Shown piece by piece: positions 35,432 to 43,562 of a DNA stretch of 46,849 nt. Source of the DNA: Lysobacterales bacterium (GTDB lineage Bacteria > Pseudomonadota > Gammaproteobacteria > Xanthomonadales > Rhodanobacteraceae); contig NSJK01000025.1 of the NCBI GenBank assembly GCA_002632325.1, positions 1 to 46,849 of the forward strand, in the 5' to 3' direction. Numbering within the stretch: position 1 is the stretch's first letter; every line of letters starts with the position of its first letter. Below the pieces are notes generated by a model. It did not search any database. It was not told the origin of the DNA and saw only the letters and a list, made by a program, of their open reading frames with translations. A program made the position numbers and the translations under genes.

Positions 35432-37042
35432 ATGCCACGCATGAATCACGCCCCTCGTTTCCGGATTCTGCTCGCGGCGCTGTGCATGCTTGTCGCCGGA
35501 GGCTGCGCGCATCACGCGCAGCGCGAGGCACCGCGAATCGTGCCACTGCCGCAGTCGGTGCAGAGGCAGGCGGGCGAGTTGAAGTTTGCACAAGTCGTCG
35601 CGCTGCGCGCGGATGCCGCCGCGCCTCACGCCGGCCGGGCGCTGAGTACGCTGCTCGCGCAGCTGGAAATTCGTGCGGACGATGCGGCGCCGACGCGCGT
35701 CCACCTGCAGTTGAAGCCGGACGAGGCGCTGCCAGCGGAAGGCTATCGCCTGACGATTGCCGATGACATCACGCTCAGCGCAACGAGTGACACCGGGCTG
35801 TTCTACGCAGTGCAGAGTCTGCGCCAGATGTTGCCGCCGCGCGCGCAGGCGCAATACCGACTGCCGCATGTGACGATCAGCGATGCGCCGCGCCATGCCT
35901 GGCGCGGTAGTTCGCTGGACGTGGCACGCAGCTTCCTGCCGATCGAATATCTGCAAAAGCACATCGAGCGCATGGCGCTGTTCAAGCTCAACCGCCTGCA
36001 CCTGCACCTGAGCGATGACCAGGGCTGGCGCATCCAGATCAAGCGCTACCCCAGGCTCACCGAAATCGGCGGCGCCAGTGCCGTCAAGGGCGGCCGCGCC
36101 GGCTACTACACGCAGGACGAGCTCAGGCAATTGGTGGCCTATGCGCAAGCGCGTGGCGTGACCCTCGTTCCCGAGATCGACATGCCCGGCCATGTGCAGG
36201 CGGCGCTGGCCTCGTATCACGAACTGGCCTGCGATGAGGTGAGCAATCTGGCGCCGTATGACGGCCTGGAAGTGGGCTTCAGCGTGCTGTGTCTGGACAA
36301 GCCCGAAGTCATCTATCCCTTCGTCGAGAACGTGCTGCGCGAGGTGCTGGCGATCTTCCCTTCACGCGAGATCCACATCGGCGGCGACGAGATCAAGCAT
36401 CCGCGCTATGCCGAGTTCGTCGCGCGCGCTGCGGCCATCGTCGAATCGATGGGCCGCACGCCGATCCTCTGGGAAGAAGGCTCGGTCGCCGACACGCAAC
36501 CGCAAGTCTTGCTGCAACTGTGGAACGACGGCTATGACATCGCGCCCGCGGTCGCCAAGGGCCATCCGCTGATCCTCTCGCCGTGTTCGTATTTCTATCT
36601 CGACCACGGCAATTTCGCCGGCCAGCCCGAGACCTACGACTGGTGCCGCAAGCAAGGCGTGCCGCTGGCGCGCAGCTATGCCTTTGATGATTCCGCATAT
36701 CCCACCGCGGTCGGCGTCGAAGCGGCGCTGTGGTCGGAATGGGTGCACAACGATGCCGCCGCCGACAATCGCCTGTGGCCGCGATTGGGCGCGGTGGCCG
36801 AAGTCGCGTGGAGCCCTGCTGCAAGCCGTGACTACGCCAGCTTCCGCCAGCGCATGGGCGCGCTGCGCGCGCATCTGGATCAGCTTGGCGTTGCCTATTA
36901 CGCCGAGCCGGATCTGGGCTGGGCGACGACGTCAGCGCGATCCACGACTTTGTCGCCGACCTGTGCGACCGCCTCGTCGCCGGCGGCACGCCGGGCCTGC
37001 ATTTCTACACACTCAACCGCGCCAAACCCACGCTCGCAGTGA
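35432..37042 (+). CDS. GH20 beta-N-acetylhexosaminidase lipoprotein with altered C-terminus
   Basis: A 536-residue lipoprotein. MLVAGGC (lipobox, Cys25) directs it to a membrane. Residues about 30-150 are the GH20b domain; about 155-490 the catalytic barrel with LHLHLSDDQGWRIQIKRYP, VPEIDMPGHVQAAL and IHIGGDE, where Asp319-Glu320 form the acid/base pair for substrate-assisted catalysis. It should release terminal N-acetylhexosamine from chitin or peptidoglycan fragments. The barrel ends near residue 497 (YYAEPDLGW); the last 40 residues are the metF tail read in the wrong frame, rich in Ser, Thr and Ala. ATG 35441 is an alternative start. Confidence 0.88.
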   Translation: MPRMNHAPRFRILLAALCMLVAGGCAHHAQREAPRIVPLPQSVQRQAGELKFAQVVALRADAAAPHAGRALSTLLAQLEIRADDAAPTRVHLQLKPDEALPAEGYRLTIADDITLSATSDTGLFYAVQSLRQMLPPRAQAQYRLPHVTISDAPRHAWRGSSLDVARSFLPIEYLQKHIERMALFKLNRLHLHLSDDQGWRIQIKRYPRLTEIGGASAVKGGRAGYYTQDELRQLVAYAQARGVTLVPEIDMPGHVQAALASYHELACDEVSNLAPYDGLEVGFSVLCLDKPEVIYPFVENVLREVLAIFPSREIHIGGDEIKHPRYAEFVARAAAIVESMGRTPILWEEGSVADTQPQVLLQLWNDGYDIAPAVAKGHPLILSPCSYFYLDHGNFAGQPETYDWCRKQGVPLARSYAFDDSAYPTAVGVEAALWSEWVHNDAAADNRLWPRLGAVAEVAWSPAASRDYASFRQRMGALRAHLDQLGVAYYAEPDLGWATTSARSTTLSPTCATASSPAARRACISTHSTAPNPRSQ

Positions 37043-37068
37043 TCGAACGCATGCGCAGCCGCGGTTAG
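36919..37068 (+). pseudogene. diverged second copy of the metF 3' end
   Basis: In the frame starting at 36919 the codons read LGDDVSAIHDFVADLCDRLV and continue to VIERMRSRG and a TAG stop. metF at 33728-33888 reads LGDDAEAIRD, then four extra residues, then FVADLCDRLV and the same ending. About 109 of the last 121 bases match, and nearly all differences are silent (only Ala to Thr and Phe to Leu change), so this copy diverged while under selection as a real metF. A 12-base deletion is present near its start. It overlaps the hexosaminidase 3' end in another frame and has no start of its own. Confidence 0.8.
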
Positions 37069-37076
37069 GCACGCGC

Positions 37077-40000
37077 TCAGGCAGGCGGGCGCTTCGCGCG
37101 CCCACGCCGCGCCGGGGCCATGGCGAGCAGGCCATTCACGAGTGCCTGATAGCGCTGGAACAGGAAGGCCACGCGCTGCGCATCGGTGGACAGTTTCGGC
37201 GCCTTGCGACCGGCGGCCTTTTCGGCGGCGAGATAGGCCGCATCCACCGCCTTGTCCAACGCGGCATGGGCCTTGACCAAAGCGGGCGGCATGGTCAGCG
37301 GGTCGTAGAGATCGGCCAGTGTTGAATCAGGAAATTGCGCGCGGGCATCCAGCACGGCTTGTGCGGCCGTCTCGATCGCCGCGCGTAATTTGCTCCCCTC
37401 TCCCACCGCGGGAGCCGAGGGCGAAGGCGCTTGACTCTCCTCTCCCCCCGGGAGAGGCCTTGGGGGTGAGGGCGCTCGGCTTTCTTCTCCCTCCGGGAGA
37501 AGGTGGCGCGCAGCGCCGGATGAGGGCGCTTGGCTTCCTTCTCCCTCCGGGAGAAGGTGGCGCGCAGCGCCGGATGAGGGCGCTTCGTGCAAGGCATTCC
37601 AGATCGCTTGCAGCACCGCTTCCAGATTCTGCATCACCTCGTTGTTCCACACACGCAGCGTGCGAATGCCTTGTGCTTGCAGAAAGGCATCGCGCCGCGC
37701 ATCACGCGCCGCTGCGTCGGCGTGTTGCCCACCATCCAATTCCACGCACAGCTTTGCAGCGTCGCAGTAAAAATCCAGCGTATACGGCGGCAGCGGATGC
37801 TGGCGACGGAACTTGAAGTCACCCAGATGACGGTTCCGCAGCAATTGCCACAAGCGCTGCTCGGCATCGGTGCCATCTCGGCGCAAGTTGCGTGCGAACT
37901 CGATGGCTTCCTTGGGCGGGTAGGGCTTGCCCTCACCCCTGCCCCTCTCCCGGTGGGAGAGGGGTTCAAGCTGCGGCCAGGGGAAGTTGTTGTAGACGAT
38001 GGTGTTGGAGTACTGGTAATCGCTTTTCATGCGGCCGCAGGTGTACCGCATCCATGCCATATGCATCGCCGACGACAGAACTCCGAAATGAATTACGTCG
38101 GCTTCGGGAAGCAACTGCAAGCTTCCTGTAGCTATTTGCTCGGCAGTCATGAACATCATCGGCAAGTAGTTCCGGCGCTCCGAAGATACCTTTGGGATCG
38201 CGAGATATGGACCCTTCGGCTGCCTGTTCTCAGTAAACAAGCTTGGGCTACCCGCCCATTCCCGCGTCCTCGCCTTTCCACTTCCTGATCGATCCCTACG
38301 AACAAGCTCAATTCGTCGCATGACCTCCGGCATAGCACGCAATTCGGCAGGACTGGCATCGACGAGCCAAAGGCACCACCGATCAAGGCCATTAATCAAT
38401 TCATCAGACCCGTAAACACTTCGCAGAAATTTGTTCACCTGTGGGCTCAGCGAAAGCAAGGCGAGACGCTCATCAGCATCCAGGAATAGATGCCCAAAGT
38501 CCGTCGCTTCACTGCCTTTACTTATCTCTGGAACTGCGCACAACGGCTCATCTCTTCGCAGCACAAAAACTTCATCGGCATCCACCAAGTACGGATTGAT
38601 CTGCACCGCTTCGATCAACTGCGGCTCGGCATTGACGTGTTCGTAGTCGTACAGCGCGGGCGCACGTGGCTTTTCATGACCAAACCCAACGATCACGCAA
38701 TGCACCGCCGCCACGCCACGCGCCTCGTTGCTCCACTTGAAGGTTCGATGCGCAAACTGGATGTGCATGCCCAGCCGATACAACTCGCCCCAGAGCACGC
38801 CCACCTGTTCGCCTTGGGTGATGGAGTTGGTCGAGACAAACGCGCAGCGAATGCCCGTCCCTTCCCCCGCCGGGGGAAGGTGGCGCGCAGCGCCGGATGA
38901 GGGCGTCTTGCCCTCACCCCAACCCCTCTCCCGAGGGGAGAGGGGCTTGAGATACTGTGCCGCCTTCAAGTACCACGCGCTGACGAAATCCAGCACGCCT
39001 GCGCCTTTCACGCCGGCGAACACCGCCGCCATGTCGGCCTTCTGCTCGGCGTTCTGTTCCTTCTTCCCCACGAACGGCGGATTTCCCAGAATGAAATCCA
39101 GCTCCTCCGCGGCCACCACTTCGTTCCAATTGATCCGCAGCGCGTTGCCGTGCACGATCGCCGCCGATTTCTTCAGCGGCAGGCGCAGCACGTTCTCGCC
39201 GAACTGTTCGGCCACCCGCAAGTTCATCTGGTGGTCCATCAGCCACAGCGCCACCTGCGCGATCTGCGCCGGGAACTCCTCGATCTCGATGCCGTGGAAC
39301 TGGTCCACGTCCACCAGCACATGATCCTGCACATGCGCGAGCAGCGAGTGCTGCCGGGCGAATTGGCGCTTGAGCACCTCCAGCTCCAGTGCGCGCAGCT
39401 CGCGGTAGGCGATGACGAGGAAGTTGCCGCAGCCGCAGGCCGGGTCGAGGAATTTCAGGCTTGCCAGTTTGCGGTGCAGTTGCGCAAGCTTCTTGTCGTC
39501 GTTGCCGGCCTTGCACAGTTCCTCCTTGAGTCCGTCGAGGAACAGCGGGCCGATGAGTTTGAGGATGTTCTTTTCGCTGGTGTAGTGCGCGCCGAGGTTG
39601 CGCCGCGCCTTGGCATCCATCACCGACTGGAACATCGAGCCGAAGATCGCCGGGCTGATCCGGCCCCAATCGAGCTGGCAGGCATCGAGCAGCAGGCCGC
39701 GCATCGTGGTGTTGAAGTCGGCCAGCGGCAGCATTTCCGCAAACAGCTTGCCGTTGACCCAGGGCAGCTCGGCCAGTTGCTCGTCGAGCGTGGCCTGGCG
39801 CCTTTCCGGCGCGGTATCGAGCACCTGGAACACGCGCGCGATCCACATGCCCAGATCACTGCCGTCCTCGCTGGTGCGCTGGCTGATCAGGTCGTGGAAG
39901 GCCTGCCGCGGGAAGATGCCGGTGTCGTCGGCAAACAGGCAGAACAGCAACCGCACCAGCAGCAGCTCCAGCGCGTGGCCATCGTAGCCGGCGGCCTTGA

Positions 40001-40514
40001 GCGCATCGTGCAGCTTGCCCATGCGCTCGGCAGCCTGCACGTTGACGGGGTCTTCTTCCTTGTAATGGCGGGTCTGGTAGCCGCTGATGAAACCGAAGCG
40101 ACCGATTTCCCTGTGCAAATCCGCCAATGCAAAGGCCACGCGCTCGCCACTGTCCAGATCGTGCAGGACGAAGCGGCGGAAATCGCTGACCAGAATGTAG
40201 CGCGGACGTTCGGCTTCCTTGATGCCGGCGAAATAATCGGTGGCCTGATCAAACGCCGCATCCAGATCACGGCCTTCGCTCTTGTGCTCGGCCAGGAGCA
40301 CGCCCGGCCAGAACACGTCGATGCGCCCGTGCTGGCTGCCCGAGAAGCGCTGCGCCTTTTGCTCGTACACCGCCACGCTGCGGCGCTTGATGCCGAACAC
40401 GTCGAAGAAGTCATTCCAGAAGCTCTGCGCTTCGGCGCGCTCGCTGGTTTCTGCCGCCCATTCACGAGCAAAGCTGCGGGCGCGTTCGCGGATTTCGTTG
40501 AGGCTCAGTGGCAT
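37077..40514 (-). CDS. MmeI-like type II restriction-methylation enzyme with in-frame insertions
   Basis: A 1145-residue single-chain restriction-modification enzyme of the MmeI (type IIL) group. The N-terminal nuclease has D66, E76 and K78 (Dx9ExK) in RIDVFWPGVLLAEHK. A helical linker (about 150-310) leads to the N6-adenine methyltransferase with FLDPACGCGNFL (about 355-366) for S-adenosylmethionine and ILGNPPFVG (about 475-483) as catalytic NPPF. The target-recognition domain follows to about 847 (YNNFPWPQ), and the family C-terminus resumes at about 1041 with AAQAVLDARAQFPDSTLADL and YDPLTMPPALVKAH. Two insertions keep the frame: about 31 residues (523-553) and about 192 residues (849-1040, with a DUF559 domain). 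AGGAGA precedes the ATG at 40514. Whether the enzyme remains active is unknown. Confidence 0.85.
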   Translation of the reverse strand: MPLSLNEIRERARSFAREWAAETSERAEAQSFWNDFFDVFGIKRRSVAVYEQKAQRFSGSQHGRIDVFWPGVLLAEHKSEGRDLDAAFDQATDYFAGIKEAERPRYILVSDFRRFVLHDLDSGERVAFALADLHREIGRFGFISGYQTRHYKEEDPVNVQAAERMGKLHDALKAAGYDGHALELLLVRLLFCLFADDTGIFPRQAFHDLISQRTSEDGSDLGMWIARVFQVLDTAPERRQATLDEQLAELPWVNGKLFAEMLPLADFNTTMRGLLLDACQLDWGRISPAIFGSMFQSVMDAKARRNLGAHYTSEKNILKLIGPLFLDGLKEELCKAGNDDKKLAQLHRKLASLKFLDPACGCGNFLVIAYRELRALELEVLKRQFARQHSLLAHVQDHVLVDVDQFHGIEIEEFPAQIAQVALWLMDHQMNLRVAEQFGENVLRLPLKKSAAIVHGNALRINWNEVVAAEELDFILGNPPFVGKKEQNAEQKADMAAVFAGVKGAGVLDFVSAWYLKAAQYLKPLSPRERGWGEGKTPSSGAARHLPPAGEGTGIRCAFVSTNSITQGEQVGVLWGELYRLGMHIQFAHRTFKWSNEARGVAAVHCVIVGFGHEKPRAPALYDYEHVNAEPQLIEAVQINPYLVDADEVFVLRRDEPLCAVPEISKGSEATDFGHLFLDADERLALLSLSPQVNKFLRSVYGSDELINGLDRWCLWLVDASPAELRAMPEVMRRIELVRRDRSGSGKARTREWAGSPSLFTENRQPKGPYLAIPKVSSERRNYLPMMFMTAEQIATGSLQLLPEADVIHFGVLSSAMHMAWMRYTCGRMKSDYQYSNTIVYNNFPWPQLEPLSHRERGRGEGKPYPPKEAIEFARNLRRDGTDAEQRLWQLLRNRHLGDFKFRRQHPLPPYTLDFYCDAAKLCVELDGGQHADAAARDARRDAFLQAQGIRTLRVWNNEVMQNLEAVLQAIWNALHEAPSSGAARHLLPEGEGSQAPSSGAARHLLPEGEESRAPSPPRPLPGGEESQAPSPSAPAVGEGSKLRAAIETAAQAVLDARAQFPDSTLADLYDPLTMPPALVKAHAALDKAVDAAYLAAEKAAGRKAPKLSTDAQRVAFLFQRYQALVNGLLAMAPARRGRAKRPPA
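37395..37970 (-). mobile_element. REP-flanked DUF559 endonuclease insertion within the MmeI-like gene
   Basis: The 576 bases (exactly 192 codons) interrupt the enzyme between its recognition domain and its C-terminal domain. The middle (about 37594-37905) encodes a DUF559 domain, a VSR-like PD-(D/E)xK endonuclease fold: FARNLRRDGTDAEQRLWQLL, FKFRRQHPLPPYTLDFYCD and LCVELDGGQHADAAARDARR. One side has a palindrome CCCCTCTCCC/GGGAGAGGGG (37942-37964); the other has four or more related palindromic units (37395-37590). Without the insertion the flanking protein reads as an ordinary MmeI family member. That it moved as one unit is inferred. Confidence 0.75.
37484..37585. repeat. two identical 48-bp REP-like units, period 54
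   Basis: Bases 37484-37531 and 37538-37585 are identical over 48 positions, spaced by 54 bases (18 codons), so frame is kept. Each unit contains the palindrome CTTCTCCCtccGGGAGAAG and a second small stem GGCGCgcaGCGCC, then GGATGAGGGCG. A diverged unit lies just left (about 37434-37482) and another at 37395-37433. In protein the unit reads APSSGAARHLLPEGE. Confidence 0.85.
38856..38950. repeat. REP-like double palindrome inside the methyltransferase region
   Basis: The unit holds CTTCCCCCgccGGGGGAAG (38861-38879), the GGCGCgcaGCGCC stem shared with the 37.5-kb units (38883-38895), and CCCCTCTCCC with GGGGAGAGGGG (about 38923-38945). It adds about 31 codons in frame between the AAQYL and IRCAFVSTNSI segments of the enzyme, a place where relatives are continuous. 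Confidence 0.8.
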
Positions 40515-40586
40515 CTGGATTCTCCTGCGCGCGAGCATACGGCATGCCCACGCGGCCTCGCGCGCCCGCGCGGCGCGCCGCACCGC

Positions 40587-41504
40587 TCAGGCCAACTCGG
40601 CCAGCTCGGTTTCGCGTTGCCGATGCGGGCGCAGGATGTCGATCACGAACACCGCGAGTGCGAGCCAGATGCAGGCAAAGCCGATCAGGCGGGTCTGATC
40701 GAAGGGCTCGCGGAACACGAGCACGCCACTCAAGAGCTGCAAGGTCGGTGCGATGAATTGCAGGATGCCGACGGTGGTGAGCGAGATGCGGCGCACCGCA
40801 TAGGCGAAGCCGATCAGCGGCATCGCGGTGAAGATGCCGCCGAATACCAGCAGCAGCGAGGCGGTGGTGCCGAAGCCACGCGCAAATCCGCCTTGGCCGT
40901 GCAGTTCGATCCAGACGAGCCAGCCCAGCACCGGCAGCAGCAGGTAGGCGCCTTCGACACCCAGCCCCGCGACCGGATCGACATGAGCGAGCTTGCGCAG
41001 CAGACCGTAAAGCGCAAACGACATCGCGAGCACGATCGCGATCCACGGAAACTGGCCGTACTGCACGGTGAGCCAGACCACACCCGCGGCCGCGATCGCC
41101 ACCGACAGCCATTGCAGCGGACGCAGACGTTCGCCCAGAAACAGCACGCCGATCACCACGTTGAGCAAGGGATTGATGAAATAGCCGAGCGAGCTCTCGA
41201 CGACGTGTCCGGCATTGATGGCCCAGATGTACAGACCCCAGTTCGCGGAAATGAGGATCCCGCTCAGGGCCAGCATCCACCACAGCCGCGGCTGACCGCG
41301 CAGGGTCTGTTGCAGCCAGTGGCGACCATCGCGCCAGATCAGCCAGGCCGCGACGAAGACCGTGCTCCACACCACGCGATGCAGCACCACCTGCAAGGCA
41401 GGCACGCTTTCGAGCAGCCGCCAGTACAGCGGTGCAAGGCCCCAGAGAAAGAAGGTGCCTACCGCGACCCAGGTGCCGCGCGTGCGTTCCGCTGCCGTTG
41501 TCAT
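40587..41504 (-). CDS. rarD: RarD-type EamA transporter
   Basis: A 305-residue inner-membrane protein with ten helices. RGTWVAVGTFFLWGLAPLYW at the start, ALQVVLHRVVWS and SANWGLYIWAINAGHVVESS followed by LGYFINPLLNVVIG are the RarD hallmarks. RarD was named for chloramphenicol resistance but its physiological substrate is unclear. It is separated from the MmeI-like gene downstream by 72 bases and from asnB upstream by about 115 bases. Length matches the family. Confidence 0.9.
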   Translation of the reverse strand: MTTAAERTRGTWVAVGTFFLWGLAPLYWRLLESVPALQVVLHRVVWSTVFVAAWLIWRDGRHWLQQTLRGQPRLWWMLALSGILISANWGLYIWAINAGHVVESSLGYFINPLLNVVIGVLFLGERLRPLQWLSVAIAAAGVVWLTVQYGQFPWIAIVLAMSFALYGLLRKLAHVDPVAGLGVEGAYLLLPVLGWLVWIELHGQGGFARGFGTTASLLLVFGGIFTAMPLIGFAYAVRRISLTTVGILQFIAPTLQLLSGVLVFREPFDQTRLIGFACIWLALAVFVIDILRPHRQRETELAELA

Positions 41505-41619
41505 CGAGACTGCCTTTCGCTTGCCGGATCACGTGCCGCACAACGGACACGAAGCCCCATGAATGCGGGGCAATCGCCGAGTTTCGCAGCAAGCTTGTTT
41601 TCTGGCCCAGTGCGATTGG

Positions 41620-43314
41620 TCACGCCAGCGCCGCCTCGTGCACGCCAGCGACCGCGCGACCCGAAGGATCGGCAGCGTTGGCGAAGGCCGGATCCCACTC
41701 CAGCGCCGCAGGTGACGAGCAGGCGATCGACTTGCCACCCGGCACCGTCGCCGCGCAGGCCTCGCCCGGAAAATGCCGCTCGAAGATGCTGCGGTAGAAA
41801 TAGGCTTCCTTGGTCGCGGGCGGATTGTGCGGGAAGCGCGAAGCGGCGGCAGCCAATTCGCGATCACTCACGACTTGCTCGGCGTGGGCCTTGAGGCCGT
41901 CGATCCAGCCATAGCCGACGCCGTCGCTGAACTGTTCCTTCTGCCGCCACAGGATCGAGTCGGGCAGCGCGCCGGCGAAGGCTTCGCGCAGGATCGCCTT
42001 CTCGATGCGGCGACTGCCGTCGGCCTGCACGCCGGCCATCTTGTGCGTGGCATCCATGGCCATCGCCACATCGAGGAACTCCAGGTCGAGGAAGGGCACG
42101 CGCGCCTCCACGCCCCAAGCCATCATCGACTTGTTCGCGCGCAGGCAATCGTAGGCATGCAGCGCATCGAGCTTGCGCACGGTTTCCTCGTGGAAGGCCT
42201 GCGCCGACGGTGCCTTGTGGAAATACAGATAACCACCGAAGATTTCGTCGGAACCTTCGCCCGAGAGCACCATCTTCACGCCCATCGCCTTGATGCGCCG
42301 CGCGAGCAGATACATCGGCGTGGACGCGCGAATCGTGGTGACGTCGTAGCTTTCGATGTGGCGGATCACTTCCGGCAGCGCGTCGAGCCCTTCGGCAAAG
42401 CTGTAGACGAAGCCGTGATGCACCGTGCCCAGCGCCTCGGCGGCGACCTTGGCTGCAGCCAGATCGGGCGAGCCTTCCAGCCCGATCGCGAAGGAATGCA
42501 GACGCGGCCACCAGGCCTCGGAGCGATCGCCATCCTCGATGCGCTCGCGCGCGAACTTGGCCGCGCAGGCGGCGACCAGCGAAGAGTCGAGCCCGCCCGA
42601 AAGCAGCACGCCATAGGGCACGTCGGTCATGAGCTGGCGATGCACGGCGGCTTCGAAGGCCGCGCGCAATGCCGACGGTTCGACGCGCACGCCCTGCGTG
42701 TGCGCGTAGTCGCGCCAGGGCTTGTGGTAGTAGCTGCGCAGCGAACCGTCGCGACTGTCGTAGACATGGCCGGGCGGGAACGCGCGCACATCGGCGCACA
42801 GTTCGGCCAACGCCTTCATTTCCGAAGCCACGCACAGGCGGCCCTGTCGGTCATGGCCCCAGTACAGCGGGCACACGCCGATCGGATCGCGCGCGATGAG
42901 ATAGCGCTGCGCGGCGCCGTCCCACAGCGCGAAGGCGAAGATGCCGTTGAGCCGCGCGATCCATTCACCCGGTGAAGCATCGCCGCCCTCGCGGTGGAGC
43001 GCGTTGATGACTTCGCAATCCGAGCCACTGGTGAAGTCGTAGCCGCTCGCGGAACGCAAATCCTGATGGTTGTAGATCTCGCCGTTGACTGCGAGTGCGA
43101 GTGCGCCGTCGCGTGAACGCAGCGGCTGCGCGCCGCTGGCCGGATCGACGATCGCGAGCCGTTCGTGGACGAGGATCACGCCGGTATCGACGAACACGCC
43201 GCTCCAGTCCGGGCCACGATGACGCTGGCGCTGCGAGCAGGCCAGAGCCTGCTGACGCAGTTGGGCGAGGTCATCGCCAGGATGGAGATCGAACATTCCG
43301 AAAATCGAACACAT
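41620..43314 (-). CDS. asnB: glutamine-hydrolysing asparagine synthetase
   Basis: A 564-residue cytosolic enzyme making asparagine from aspartate, ATP and glutamine. MCSIFGMF gives Cys2 as the amidotransferase nucleophile after Met removal; RHRGPDWSG, NGEIYNHQ and the Asp of GSDCEV bind glutamine. The synthetase domain has the ATP loop YGVLLSGGLDSSLVAA (about 230-245), SGEGSDEIFGGYLYF and LDALHAYDCLRANKSMMAWG, as in E. coli AsnB. The ATG at 43314 follows AGGAG; a frame extension of 50 codons upstream passes through the leader terminator and is rejected. It is preceded by an Asn-coding leader peptide and a terminator, so attenuation is very likely. Confidence 0.96.
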   Translation of the reverse strand: MCSIFGMFDLHPGDDLAQLRQQALACSQRQRHRGPDWSGVFVDTGVILVHERLAIVDPASGAQPLRSRDGALALAVNGEIYNHQDLRSASGYDFTSGSDCEVINALHREGGDASPGEWIARLNGIFAFALWDGAAQRYLIARDPIGVCPLYWGHDRQGRLCVASEMKALAELCADVRAFPPGHVYDSRDGSLRSYYHKPWRDYAHTQGVRVEPSALRAAFEAAVHRQLMTDVPYGVLLSGGLDSSLVAACAAKFARERIEDGDRSEAWWPRLHSFAIGLEGSPDLAAAKVAAEALGTVHHGFVYSFAEGLDALPEVIRHIESYDVTTIRASTPMYLLARRIKAMGVKMVLSGEGSDEIFGGYLYFHKAPSAQAFHEETVRKLDALHAYDCLRANKSMMAWGVEARVPFLDLEFLDVAMAMDATHKMAGVQADGSRRIEKAILREAFAGALPDSILWRQKEQFSDGVGYGWIDGLKAHAEQVVSDRELAAAASRFPHNPPATKEAYFYRSIFERHFPGEACAATVPGGKSIACSSPAALEWDPAFANAADPSGRAVAGVHEAALA

Positions 43315-43401
43315 GGTGAAACTCCTTGCAGGTGATGGGTCAAGCGAAAAGCACGGTGCCGCGGCACCCTTTCCACCAGAACCTGCCTGATTGCGGGCCA
43401 C

Positions 43402-43428
43402 AAAAAAGGCCCGCTGCGGGCGGGCCTT
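43402..43428 (-). terminator. attenuator terminator in the asnB leader
   Basis: On the minus strand AAGGCCCGC (43428-43420) pairs with GCGGGCCTT (43414-43406) over a five-base loop, followed by an unbroken TTTTTT (43407-43402). No gene on this strand ends upstream, so it can only act on asnB's own leader transcript, 88 bases before the asnB start. Its 5' arm can pair instead with GCGGGGCTTG (43471-43462), 9 of 10 positions, giving an antiterminator. Confidence 0.9.
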
Positions 43429-43454
43429 GGTGTCGTAACGGTGTGAATCTTCGC

Positions 43455-43562
43455 CTACGCACAAGCCCCGCGATGTGAGCGCGGATTATTGTTGCGACGA
43501 TTGTTCGCGGCCGCGACAGCGGCGGCGGGGTTGGGCACAATCGGGCGAATGGACAGATTCAT
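43455..43562 (-). CDS. asnB leader peptide (asparagine attenuator)
   Basis: A 35-codon frame starts at ATG 43562 and ends at TAG 43455. It holds seven Asn codons, five of them within residues 20-26 (NNRRNNN, bases 43505-43485). Right after these codons lies CCGCG (43484-43480), which can pair with CGCGG (43472-43468) as hairpin 1:2; segment 2 can alternatively pair with segment 3 (43429-43420), whose pairing with segment 4 makes the terminator. Stalling at Asn codons would cover segment 1 and free 2 to pair with 3. The exact start codon is uncertain, as the ribosome site is poor. Confidence 0.8.
   Translation of the reverse strand: MNLSIRPIVPNPAAAVAAANNRRNNNPRSHRGACA

Noticed and set aside
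37395..37590. CRISPR array
   Set aside because: Repeats are palindromic REP-type units translated within a gene; there are no unique spacers of regular length between direct repeats.
39150..41894. Very long plus-strand open frame across the MmeI-like, rarD and asnB genes
   Set aside because: It spans several genes of the opposite strand and has Gln/His/Arg-rich composition of a GC shadow frame.
43315..43464. Fifty-codon N-terminal extension of asnB
   Set aside because: It would put residues before the catalytic Cys2 and pass through the terminator; AGGAG precedes the ATG at 43314.
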